A DNA stretch of 11,250 bases from DATAMF01 sp964472565 (GTDB lineage Bacteria > Chloroflexota > Anaerolineae > Aggregatilineales > Aggregatilineaceae), in NCBI GenBank assembly GCA_964472565.1, contig CAYYNB010000188.1:1-11250 (forward strand), in the 5' to 3' direction. The first letter of the stretch is position 1. Each line of letters begins with the position of its first letter. Positions 1 through 6,496 of the stretch are shown piece by piece. Made by a program: the position numbers and the translations under genes. The notes beneath the pieces were generated by a model that ran no database searches, was not told the DNA's origin, and saw only the letters and a list, made by a program, of their open reading frames with translations.

Positions 1-63
1 TACCCGCGCAAGGCGCGGAAGGGCGCAGCCGGCGGATACACGCGCAAGGAGCGTTTCCAGGCG

Positions 64-273
64 ATGAGAAAAAAATATGCGCGGCCCGCGCTCCTGGCGG
101 CGCTTCTTGTGGTGCTCCTGTTGGCTTTCGCGCCCTCTGGGATGGCCCAGAGCGCGACGCCCGCCATCGTCGTGAGCCCGGCTCCGACCGCGGGCGTTTC
201 GAGCGTCATCACCCCAACGGGAACGCTCCCCTCCATCAGCCTTGCCAGCAGTGTTGGTTTCCCCAGGTTTTAA
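64..273 (+). CDS. Signal-peptide N-terminal fragment of a secreted protein (probably frameshifted into the next ORF)
   Basis: This 69-aa frame opens with a textbook Sec signal peptide: a basic n-region (residues 1-8, MRKKYARP), a hydrophobic core of Leu/Ala/Val (9-24) and a likely cleavage site after GMA near residue 28. A short Pro/Thr/Ser-rich stretch follows, then the frame stops at 271-273. An AAGGAG at 46-51 lies 12 nt before the ATG, a little far but usable. The frame is also open back to base 1, but the signal peptide fits a start at 64. On its own the product would be a secreted peptide with no domain. The SH3b protein that overlaps it in another frame has no good start of its own, so I infer that the two are one gene broken by a frameshift. 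Third codon positions here are mostly G or C, more so than in the transporter genes. Confidence 0.5.
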   Translation: MRKKYARPALLAALLVVLLLAFAPSGMAQSATPAIVVSPAPTAGVSSVITPTGTLPSISLASSVGFPRF

Positions 274-757
274 CCTTACCCGGTCCCTGGGTTTTTCTGA
301 TTGTGGGGGGGGGGCATGGGGTGCGCAGCATGACCCCTTTCTGCGGGCGGGGTGGGGCGAGAAAGCGGTAGAACTTCAGATTCCGCTGCGCGAAGCGGGG
401 GCTATCCTCAATCTATGCAGCGAAGATGAAGGACAAACACCGCAAGACTGCCTGGACGGTAGATTGGAAATTTCAACAGTTAACGAACGTGCGCCTGATG
501 ATTTGCTGTTTCCTGAAGGACCACTGGTGATGGTCCGTACTGAGCCGCAGAACAACGTGAATCTGCGCAGCGGGCCGGGAGCAGATACGGGGTCGGTGGG
601 GTTTTATGATAATGGACATGTGTTCCGGGCCGTGGGGCGAGACGAAAGCGGCGAATGGATTCAAGTGCAGAATGCACGGCAGACCGGATGGATAGCACGG
701 TTTCTACTGCGCCCGAATGTGGATGTGATGACACTTCCAATTGTATCTGGCGAATAA
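242..757 (+). CDS. Bacterial SH3 (SH3b) domain protein, 5' end uncertain or frameshifted
   Basis: The C-terminal half is a convincing SH3b domain, a small module that in related proteins often binds cell wall or other polymers. Residues 101-113 read EPQNNVNLRSGPG, followed by GFYDNG, VGRDESGEWIQV (131-142) and GWIARFLL (149-156). Upstream, residues 40-95 look like genuine coding sequence, with two Cys (59, 70) around an acidic loop. The first ~35 residues are suspect: they cross a ten-G run, contain CGGGAWG, and no ribosome-binding site precedes the TTG at 242 or nearby alternatives. The best reading is a secreted protein whose signal peptide is encoded at 64-273 in another frame, giving a mature SH3b protein of roughly 200 aa. 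The gene ends just before a strong terminator, so it is the last gene of its transcript and separate from the transporter operon. The ligand is unknown. Confidence 0.65.
   Translation: MPAVLVSPGFNLTRSLGFSDCGGGAWGAQHDPFLRAGWGEKAVELQIPLREAGAILNLCSEDEGQTPQDCLDGRLEISTVNERAPDDLLFPEGPLVMVRTEPQNNVNLRSGPGADTGSVGFYDNGHVFRAVGRDESGEWIQVQNARQTGWIARFLLRPNVDVMTLPIVSGE
305..314 (+). other. Run of ten G between the two frames of the broken SH3b gene
   Basis: Ten consecutive G lie inside an unusually G-rich stretch (about 303-360). This is where the signal-peptide frame and the SH3b frame fail to connect. Long G runs are prone to sequencing and assembly errors, and also to slipped-strand phase variation in vivo. 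The frames overlap only at 242-273, and the signal-peptide frame already stops at 271, so changing the G run alone would not repair the gene. Confidence 0.6.
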
Positions 758-764
758 GCCTTTT

Positions 765-795
765 AAGAACCCGTCTAACAGCGGGTTCTTTTTTT
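765..795 (+). terminator. Intrinsic terminator after the SH3b gene
   Basis: A perfect 9-bp stem pairs AAGAACCCG (765-773) with CGGGTTCTT (782-790) around the 8-nt loop TCTAACAG. A run of seven T (789-795) follows at once. It begins 7 nt after the SH3b stop codon and separates that gene from the transporter promoter. Confidence 0.9.
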
Positions 796-899
796 ATCCA
801 ATTTTGGACGAATTTTGAACCAAATGGGGGAGATATGAATAGTTAAAGAGGGCGGAACGCAAATAATCGGCGTCTTTTAGTATTCGGTACAAATAAAAT

Positions 900-928
900 T
901 TGTAAGAGTCTGGTATTTTGCTTAAAAT
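900..928 (+). promoter_or_regulatory. Predicted sigma-70-type promoter for the opp operon
   Basis: TTGTAA (900-905, 4 of 6 consensus -35 bases) and TAAAAT (923-928, 5 of 6 -10 bases) are separated by the ideal 17 nt. Transcription would begin near 935, leaving a leader of about 87 nt before the oppD start. This is the best hexamer pair I found in the 758-1021 gap. Nothing else could be assigned at 796-899. Confidence 0.5.
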
Positions 929-970
929 TCCGCAGATTTTCCACATGCATTTACCCTACATTGCTATGGT

Positions 971-1013
971 GTCGCGCCCGCGCGGTTTTCGCGTTGGGGC
1001 CGACAAAGGAGAG
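971..1013 (+). promoter_or_regulatory. GC-rich leader hairpin next to the oppD ribosome-binding site
   Basis: Three 4-bp helices nest: GTCG (971-974) with CGAC (1001-1004), GCCC (976-979) with GGGC (997-1000) and a bulged C, and CGCG (981-984) with CGCG (990-993) around a GTTTT loop. The structure ends 2 nt before the Shine-Dalgarno AGGAGAG (1007-1013), which is 8 nt from the TTG start. No T-run follows, so it is not a terminator. It could stabilise the mRNA 5' end or modulate initiation. It matches no riboswitch class I know. Confidence 0.45.
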
Positions 1014-1021
1014 AGTTACTT

Positions 1022-2029
1022 TTGACCGTCTTAATGGAGGTCAAAGACCTCAAAGTTCGTTTTCATACTGAAGAAGGAATCGTCCACGCGGTTAATGGCG
1101 TCTCCTACGTTTTGAATGAAGGCGAAACGTTGGGCGTCGTGGGCGAGAGCGGCTGCGGTAAAACCGTCCATGCGCTCGCGATTTTGGGCTTGATTCCTCA
1201 ACCACCAGGTGAAATTCCGTCTGGTACCGTGATGTTTCGCGGGCGGGATTTGCTGAAACTGTCCAAGAATCAGCAGCGCCTGGTGCGGGGGGCAGAAATC
1301 GCTATGGTCTTCCAAGACCCGATGACTTCCCTGAATCCGGTACTGACTATTGGCCGCCAAATCACCGAAGCATTAAAGCTGCACCTGGGCATGGATAATG
1401 AACAAGCGCGTGCCCGCGCCGCCGAACTGCTGTCGATGGTTGGTATTCCATCGGCTAAAAGCCGCTTAGATGATTATCCGCACCAGTTTTCGGGTGGAAT
1501 GCGCCAGCGCGCCATGATCGCTATGGCCCTGTCGTGCAACCCCCAACTGCTGATTGCTGACGAACCCACGACGGCCCTGGATGTGACCATTCAGGCACAG
1601 ATTTTGGATCTGGTGCGCCGCCTGCGGGATAAGATCGGCATGGCGATGATCTGGATTTCGCATGACCTCGGCGTAGTGGCCGGGTTAGCGGATACGGTCC
1701 AGGTGATGTATGCGGGCTATATTGTCGAGCGCGGCCCGGTGAAGGAAGTCTATGGCAACCCCCGCCATCCTTATACCCTGGGATTGCTGGGATCGCTGCC
1801 CCGCCTGGACCAGAAGCATTCCAAACTGTTCTCGATTGAAGGCGCGCCGCCCGACATGCGCTTTTTGCCTGCCGGATGCCCGTTTGCGCCGCGCTGCATT
1901 TTCCGAATTGATAAGTGTGAAGAAAACCCACCTTTGGTGCCGATAGCCGATGGAACATCTGACCACATTGCAGCCTGCTGGGTCGATGTTCGTGAGAAGG
2001 ATTTGTATCATGAGCCAGTCCGTGCCTGA
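1022..2029 (+). CDS. oppD: Oligopeptide ABC transporter ATP-binding protein OppD
   Basis: This is one of the two cytoplasmic ATPases that power peptide import through an OppB/OppC-type membrane pore. All nucleotide-binding motifs are intact: Walker A GESGCGKT (41-48), Q-loop Gln98, signature FSGGM (156-160), Walker B LLIADE (176-181) and switch His214. The C-terminal oligopeptide-transporter extension carries Cys286, 292, 299 and 319 in the GCPFAPRC...C...C pattern. Dpp/Opp ATPases use this pattern to hold a [4Fe-4S] cluster, so one is inferred here. At 335 aa the length is normal. The TTG start is chosen because AGGAGAG lies 8 nt upstream; the in-frame ATG at 1034 would be 20 nt away. The gene overlaps oppF by 20 nt, suggesting translational coupling. 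It could equally be called dppD, as the substrate class cannot be fixed from the ATPase. Confidence 0.95.
   Translation: MTVLMEVKDLKVRFHTEEGIVHAVNGVSYVLNEGETLGVVGESGCGKTVHALAILGLIPQPPGEIPSGTVMFRGRDLLKLSKNQQRLVRGAEIAMVFQDPMTSLNPVLTIGRQITEALKLHLGMDNEQARARAAELLSMVGIPSAKSRLDDYPHQFSGGMRQRAMIAMALSCNPQLLIADEPTTALDVTIQAQILDLVRRLRDKIGMAMIWISHDLGVVAGLADTVQVMYAGYIVERGPVKEVYGNPRHPYTLGLLGSLPRLDQKHSKLFSIEGAPPDMRFLPAGCPFAPRCIFRIDKCEENPPLVPIADGTSDHIAACWVDVREKDLYHEPVRA
1037..1054 (+). repeat. Palindromic 18-mer, copy 1 (start of oppD)
   Basis: GAGGTC-AAA-GACCTC is a perfect 6-bp inverted repeat around AAA, followed by AAA. It encodes EVKDLK, 15 nt into oppD. The same 18 bases recur near the start of oppF. 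A hairpin here would lie within the initiation region of the mRNA. Confidence 0.55.
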
Positions 2030-3044
2030 AACCCAGACCCAGCCCGTAGAAAAAGCCGGCGCAAAGGGCCGTAAAGTTTTGATTGAGGTCAAAGACCTCA
2101 AAAAACATTTTCCGATTCGATCAGGGATCATTTTTCAGCGCGAAGTTGCCGCTGTCAAAGCGGTGGACGGGGTAAGCTTTCATATTTTTGAGGGTGAAAC
2201 GCTGGGGTTAGTGGGCGAGTCAGGTTGTGGTAAATCCACGACGGGCCGCACCATTATGCAACTGCACCGTGCAACATCGGGGAGCGTCGTGTTCGAAGGT
2301 GAAGAACTGACCACCCTGAAAGGCGAAAAATTACGCCGGATGCGCCGTAAGATGCAGATGATCTTCCAAGACCCGTATGCATCTTTGAACCCGCGGATGT
2401 CGGTGGGCCGTATTGTGGCTGAGCCGCTGGTGGTGCATAACATTGGCACCAAAAAAGAACGCGATGAACGTGTTGCTGAATTGTTGGAACTGGTAGGACT
2501 TAATCCTTATTTTGTCCGCCGCTATCCGCACGAGTTTTCGGGTGGACAACGCCAGCGGATCGGCATTGCGCGCGCGCTGGCATTGAATCCACAGTTTATT
2601 GTGGCGGACGAACCGATTTCGGCGCTGGATGTGTCGATCCAGGCGCAGGTGGTGAATCTGCTGCAAAAACTTCAGCAAGATTTAGGGCTGACCTATTTGT
2701 TTATTGCGCATGACCTGAGCATGGTCCGGCACCTCTGTGACCGCGTGGCGGTGATGTACCTGGGTAAAGTGGTGGAAGTCGCGGACAGTGAAGAGCTTTA
2801 CACGAATCCGCTGCATCCGTATACCCAAGCGCTCCTGTCGGCAGTGCCCGTACCGGACCCGACGGTGGAAGAAAAACGCCAGCGGATCATTTTGAAGGGT
2901 GATGTACCCAGCCCGATCAACCCGCCTAAGGGCTGCAATTTCAATACACGCTGCCCGGTGTCTGTGGATGTATGCTTCGATCAAGACCCTGAACTGATAG
3001 AAGTGCTGCCGATGCATTGGGTTGCATGTCATCGTGTGATCTAA
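2010..3044 (+). CDS. oppF: Oligopeptide ABC transporter ATP-binding protein OppF
   Basis: This second ATPase should pair with OppD to form the nucleotide-binding heterodimer. Motifs, numbered from the ATG at 2010: Walker A GESGCGKS (69-76), Q-loop Gln120, signature FSGGQ (176-180), Walker B FIVADE (196-201), D-loop SALD and switch His234. The C-terminal extension has Cys309, 315, 322 and 340, so an iron-sulfur site like OppD's is possible, although the first motif is GCNFNTRC rather than GCPFAPRC. Length is 344 aa, typical. The frame is open upstream to an ATG at 1950, but AGAAGG at 1995-2000 lies 9 nt before 2010 and family alignment favours the shorter protein. A 46-nt gap without a terminator leads to oppC. 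Confidence 0.95.
   Translation: MSQSVPETQTQPVEKAGAKGRKVLIEVKDLKKHFPIRSGIIFQREVAAVKAVDGVSFHIFEGETLGLVGESGCGKSTTGRTIMQLHRATSGSVVFEGEELTTLKGEKLRRMRRKMQMIFQDPYASLNPRMSVGRIVAEPLVVHNIGTKKERDERVAELLELVGLNPYFVRRYPHEFSGGQRQRIGIARALALNPQFIVADEPISALDVSIQAQVVNLLQKLQQDLGLTYLFIAHDLSMVRHLCDRVAVMYLGKVVEVADSEELYTNPLHPYTQALLSAVPVPDPTVEEKRQRIILKGDVPSPINPPKGCNFNTRCPVSVDVCFDQDPELIEVLPMHWVACHRVI
2084..2102 (+). repeat. Palindromic 18-mer, copy 2 (start of oppF)
   Basis: TGAGGTC-AAA-GACCTCA is a perfect 7-bp inverted repeat. Bases 2085-2102 are identical to 1037-1054 in oppD and encode the same EVKDLK. It lies about 75 nt inside oppF and 55 nt after the oppD stop. Confidence 0.55.
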
Positions 3045-3090
3045 CGTTTATTGGATCGTTTTCAAACAGGTCATATAAGGAGACCCAAGA

Positions 3091-4239
3091 ATGGCAGTTG
3101 CGGATGGCGCAAAGCCAGTCTCATTAACGAAAGAAAAATACGCCAAATCCAGCCCGCTGCTGGATGCGTGGCGTCTGTTCCGCCGGAATAAAGCCGCCAT
3201 ATTGGCGCTGGTGGTGATTGTTATATTTCTGTTCATCGCCGCGACAGCCGCGTTATGGACAAAGGTAGGATTCCTGGATGCGCGCACGGGCGCAGAAGCA
3301 CGCCACAAGGTGAACCCCGCCAACGTTGCCCAACAGGATGCGTATCCTGATCCAGGGCTGTGTGCGCGTGATGGTCAGGACCGTAACCCGTACTGGTGCG
3401 GATGGCTGACTGAATCGACGCTGGTAAATGTTCAAAACAAATACTGTTTCCGGCCAGAACCCGATCCGACGCAGCGGCAGTGGTGTTATCTGCTGGGAGG
3501 CGATGATGCGGGTAAGGACTGGCTGACTCAGACGATTTATGGCGCGCAGATTTCGCTGGCCGTTGGTTTGATCGGGGCCACCATGAGTCTGATCGTGGGC
3601 CTGATCTACGGCGTTGTTTCCGGTTTTTATGGTGGCCGCATCGATAACCTGATGATGCGCATCATCGACTTTATGTACGGTATTCCGTACCTGGTACTGG
3701 TTATTTTGCTCCAGGTTTTCTTCACCGAAATCGCACGCGAATATGGTGATGCCGAAAAAGGGGGCGTGCTCGGATTTATTATCCAGCTTAACAAGGATAT
3801 GGGCGGTTTGCTCTTCCTGTTTGTTGCACTCGGTTCCCTGAGCTGGATTGGTATGGCTCGTCTGGCGCGCGGGCAAGTTCTTTCGTATCGTGAGAAAGAA
3901 TTTGTTGAAGCCGCGCGGGCCGTTGGTGCCAGCAACCGCCGGATCATTTTTGTCCACTTGCTGCCGAATGTCATGGGGCCGCTGATCGTATCGGAAACGC
4001 TGGCTATTCCCGGCTATATCTTTACCGAAGCGTTCCTGAGCTTTATCGGTTTGGGCGTGCAACCCGGAACCCCAAGCTGGGGGGCGATGATCAGCCGAGT
4101 GCGCGAGGATGGCGGCTTCTTCTCGAACCGTTACATCCTGCTGGTACCCAGCGCCGCGCTGGTTATTACGACACTGGCATTCAACTTTTTGGGTGACGGT
4201 CTGCGTGACGCCCTAGACCCGCGCCTGCGTGGTACGTAG
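3091..4239 (+). CDS. oppC: Oligopeptide ABC transporter permease OppC with enlarged extracellular loops
   Basis: This is one half of the membrane pore. After a cytoplasmic N-terminus, TM1 spans about 34-55. The core begins at the family motif GGDDAGKDWLTQTIYGAQISL (136-156; GTDxxGRD in most relatives). The cytoplasmic EAA loop that docks on an ATPase is EFVEAARAVGA...HLLPNVMG (270-296). The C-terminus, FNFLGDGLRDALDP (364-377), is very like OppC. At 382 aa it is about 80 aa longer than E. coli OppC. The extra length lies in two outward loops: residues 56-135, with Cys91, 103, 119 and 132, and residues 212-238 between TM segments. The cysteines could form extracellular disulfides. AAGGAG (3077-3082) is 8 nt before the ATG. 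The next gene begins 26 nt downstream. Confidence 0.93.
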   Translation: MAVADGAKPVSLTKEKYAKSSPLLDAWRLFRRNKAAILALVVIVIFLFIAATAALWTKVGFLDARTGAEARHKVNPANVAQQDAYPDPGLCARDGQDRNPYWCGWLTESTLVNVQNKYCFRPEPDPTQRQWCYLLGGDDAGKDWLTQTIYGAQISLAVGLIGATMSLIVGLIYGVVSGFYGGRIDNLMMRIIDFMYGIPYLVLVILLQVFFTEIAREYGDAEKGGVLGFIIQLNKDMGGLLFLFVALGSLSWIGMARLARGQVLSYREKEFVEAARAVGASNRRIIFVHLLPNVMGPLIVSETLAIPGYIFTEAFLSFIGLGVQPGTPSWGAMISRVREDGGFFSNRYILLVPSAALVITTLAFNFLGDGLRDALDPRLRGT

Positions 4240-4265
4240 AGCCTGTGGTGAGGAGATAATTCAAC

Positions 4266-6473
4266 GTGAGCAAACGAAATTTTCGCATGTCAGGCGCACT
4301 GCTGTTGGTTTTGATCAGCCTTGTTTCAGCAAGCCTCGCCTGCTATTCGGACCAAGTGCCGGGGGTATTTGAACTGACCCCGTACTATACTGAAACGCCG
4401 CTGCCGAAGGTCGCCAACCCGGATTATAAGGAATTACAGATCGTGTTGGCTCCGCGTGAACCGCGTGCGTTCTTCTATCTAACAGTTTATCCTGAGCCAT
4501 TGATGGATAACATCACCAATTCGAAGGCGATGTGCCGAGGTGACTCAGCGGCTGAAGTTCTGTATGCCGGACTGGCCGCGGAATTGGGCGGCAATATCTT
4601 TCTGAACCACGCGGTGCAGGCGAGTCTGCCCGATCTTAAAGCCTCAAATGGCGTGATTCATGGTATCGATTCGATGCTGATGCCGCCTTCGGGCAGCAGC
4701 AGTTCAGACGTTGATCTGACACCTAAACCTCTAGGTGAACAGACCAGCCGTCGCAAGCCGATGGCTACGATTGTGGCGGAAGACCCCCGTTTCAGCACCT
4801 TGAACCAGATGATTGAAGCGGCAGGGTTGACTGAGCTGTTAGCGGGTGAAGGACCGTTCACCCTGTTTGCGCCAACCAACCAAGCGATTGCCGCAACACT
4901 GGCGGAGCAAAACCTGACACTTGACGATCTGCTCAAGGATCAGGCGCTGGTGCTAGACATTCTGAAGTATCACCTGATTGTGGGCCAAGCATTAGAACGT
5001 AACGATCTGGCAAAACTGAACACCATCGCCACTGCATTGGGCCAAGACATCAGCCTGATGCCCGGTAATATTTATTACCTGGTGGACTGCGAAGGATCGG
5101 TGGGCTGGGTTTCGGAATCACGGCTGTATGGGCCGCTGGTCTTCTCGTTGGGCGAACTGGCCCTGGCACTGCCGACGGACAACCCTAAAGCGATATCGCT
5201 GCTTGATGACGATTTTCGCCTGCAACCTGCCGTGTTTGGCAGCACATGTGAACCGGAAACCATCGTGAAGGTGTCGGCTATCCAAGCGGCTGATCCTGAA
5301 GCGGATGGCAGCAAGCGAATCTATTATGAGATTAACTGCCCGACCAGCAGTGGAACCGCACTGAAGGGGTGGGTCACGGAAGAGTCGCTGTTTGGGCCGT
5401 TGGAAATGGAAGCCGAACAGCGGGCTGTGGCGATTACGCTGCCCGGCGAAGCGGATGATCAATATCCGATGTCGTCGGAAGCTGGTCCGGTGACAGACGA
5501 AACCAAAGTCGATGGATGCGTTCCCGGCGCGATTTTGCAGTCGAGCGAAGTCAAGCTGAACGCAGAAGATAAGACAGCCTACTATAAGGTGAACTGCAAT
5601 GGGATTGAAGGGTGGGTAAGCCCATCACGCTTTGTTGGTCCGCTGCTGTACGACGAAGGGATGTATATGAGTATCTACATTCCGTCGCAGTTGGGCTTCA
5701 AGGGCGAAGTGCCGCCGGGCGCAACCATTCTGACAAAAGATACGGCTGCGGCTGAAGGCGAAGAAGAAGCGGAAACGGAAGCCACCGACACCGCAACCGA
5801 AGATGTGATCGAATACATTCCACCCCTGTATATTACCAGCGATCCAGGCGCAGCGATTCTGGAAGGTGATAATAAAAATGTGGTGGGACAGTGCGCGAAC
5901 AACGCTGTCGCTGAAATCCTTGACTATGCCAGTCTCGACCAAATCTATTACCAGATCTCGTGCGATGAATGCACCGAAACCGAAGTCAATGAAGATGGGG
6001 AAACGGTGTGCAAGCGAGTCGAAACGCGCGAGGGATGGGTCGAACAGATGTATCTGCAAGGTCCGCTGGAGTTCAGTACCGGAACGCGGACGTTCGTGGA
6101 TGAAAACAGCGCTGCTATTTTGACCGAAAATGACGGACGTGTGTTTGCTCGTATTCCACTGACCCTGGAAAGCGCGTTTGCCCTTAGCCCAACAGCTAAG
6201 AGCATCGACTATGCAGGCCGCTGCCTGCGGGATGAAGGCGTCCAAATTGTGTCGATTCAGCTTGAAAAGGCGCTGACAAGCGATAAATTCAACTATTACT
6301 ATCAGGTTGAATGTATTGGCGAGACAGCGACTATGGAAAAAGTCGTCGTGGAACAAGCCGGAAAACCTGTTGAAATGAAACGGGCGATCTATGAAGAAGG
6401 CGAACGGACGACGATAAGCGGCTGGATGAAACCAGACGAACTGGTTCCGATGTCCGAGCTTGAGGCGGAATAA
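4266..6473 (+). CDS. Probable lipoprotein with five SH3-like repeats and an inserted FAS1 domain
   Basis: This 735-aa exported protein sits where an oligopeptide-binding protein might be expected. Residues 1-26 form a lipoprotein-type signal ending SLAC, with Cys26 the likely lipidated residue; Ser at -3 makes this less than canonical. Five repeats follow a pattern of Cys, then 23-30 residues with (I/A/Y)YY, a second Cys, then GWV or GWM, with GPL exactly 9 residues after the Gly in four of them. The Cys pairs are 90/275, 328/358, 418/444, 543/566 and 653/683. Repeat 1 is split by a 158-residue FAS1 segment. An acidic linker spans 493-516. I see no family-5 solute-binding signature. GTG start with AGGAGA (4251-4256) 9 nt upstream; oppB begins 23 nt after the stop. 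Inferred role: extracellular partner of this transporter, possibly binding wall, glycan or substrate. Its exact function is not recognisable. Confidence 0.8.
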   Translation: MSKRNFRMSGALLLVLISLVSASLACYSDQVPGVFELTPYYTETPLPKVANPDYKELQIVLAPREPRAFFYLTVYPEPLMDNITNSKAMCRGDSAAEVLYAGLAAELGGNIFLNHAVQASLPDLKASNGVIHGIDSMLMPPSGSSSSDVDLTPKPLGEQTSRRKPMATIVAEDPRFSTLNQMIEAAGLTELLAGEGPFTLFAPTNQAIAATLAEQNLTLDDLLKDQALVLDILKYHLIVGQALERNDLAKLNTIATALGQDISLMPGNIYYLVDCEGSVGWVSESRLYGPLVFSLGELALALPTDNPKAISLLDDDFRLQPAVFGSTCEPETIVKVSAIQAADPEADGSKRIYYEINCPTSSGTALKGWVTEESLFGPLEMEAEQRAVAITLPGEADDQYPMSSEAGPVTDETKVDGCVPGAILQSSEVKLNAEDKTAYYKVNCNGIEGWVSPSRFVGPLLYDEGMYMSIYIPSQLGFKGEVPPGATILTKDTAAAEGEEEAETEATDTATEDVIEYIPPLYITSDPGAAILEGDNKNVVGQCANNAVAEILDYASLDQIYYQISCDECTETEVNEDGETVCKRVETREGWVEQMYLQGPLEFSTGTRTFVDENSAAILTENDGRVFARIPLTLESAFALSPTAKSIDYAGRCLRDEGVQIVSIQLEKALTSDKFNYYYQVECIGETATMEKVVVEQAGKPVEMKRAIYEEGERTTISGWMKPDELVPMSELEAE
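4590..5063 (+). other. In-frame insertion: circularly permuted FAS1 domain between short direct repeats
   Basis: This segment of 474 nt (158 codons) covers residues 109-266 of the lipoprotein. Its first part, after GGNIFLN, ends with NGVIHGIDSMLMPP (128-141), which is the C-terminal H2 motif of a fasciclin domain. A Ser/Pro/Thr linker (142-165) follows. Next comes the N-terminal half of FAS1: TIVAEDPRFSTL (168-179), FTLFAPTNQAI (198-208) and ILKYHLIVG (232-240), up to LMPG (264-267). GGCAATAT (4590-4597) and GGTAATAT (5064-5071) flank it in the same codon phase. Removing one copy and the segment rejoins repeat 1 with a Cys-Cys spacing of 27 residues, matching the other repeats (23-30). Confidence 0.7.
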
Positions 6474-6496
6474 CGCGAGATACAAGGACGAATGCG

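Noticed and set aside
305..314. G10 as a deliberate phase-variation switch
   Set aside because: Varying the run length cannot reconnect the signal peptide, because that frame stops at 271, before the run.
962..970. Extended -10 element TGCTATGGT as the opp promoter
   Set aside because: No acceptable -35 lies 16-18 nt upstream. TTGTAA-17-TAAAAT at 900-928 is a better match.
1950..2009. Upstream ATG extending OppF by 20 residues
   Set aside because: It would overlap oppD by 80 nt, whereas the ATG at 2010 has AGAAGG 9 nt upstream and gives the usual N-terminus.
3045..3090. Possible terminator or promoter between oppF and oppC
   Set aside because: There is no stem followed by a T-run and no good hexamer pair; only a Shine-Dalgarno AAGGAG is visible. 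The genes are read as one unit.
3253..4062. A 269-codon open frame on the - strand opposite oppC
   Set aside because: It lies wholly within a clear permease gene, its product is low-complexity and Gln/Asn/Arg-rich with no domain, and no convincing ribosome site was seen. It is a shadow of the coding strand.
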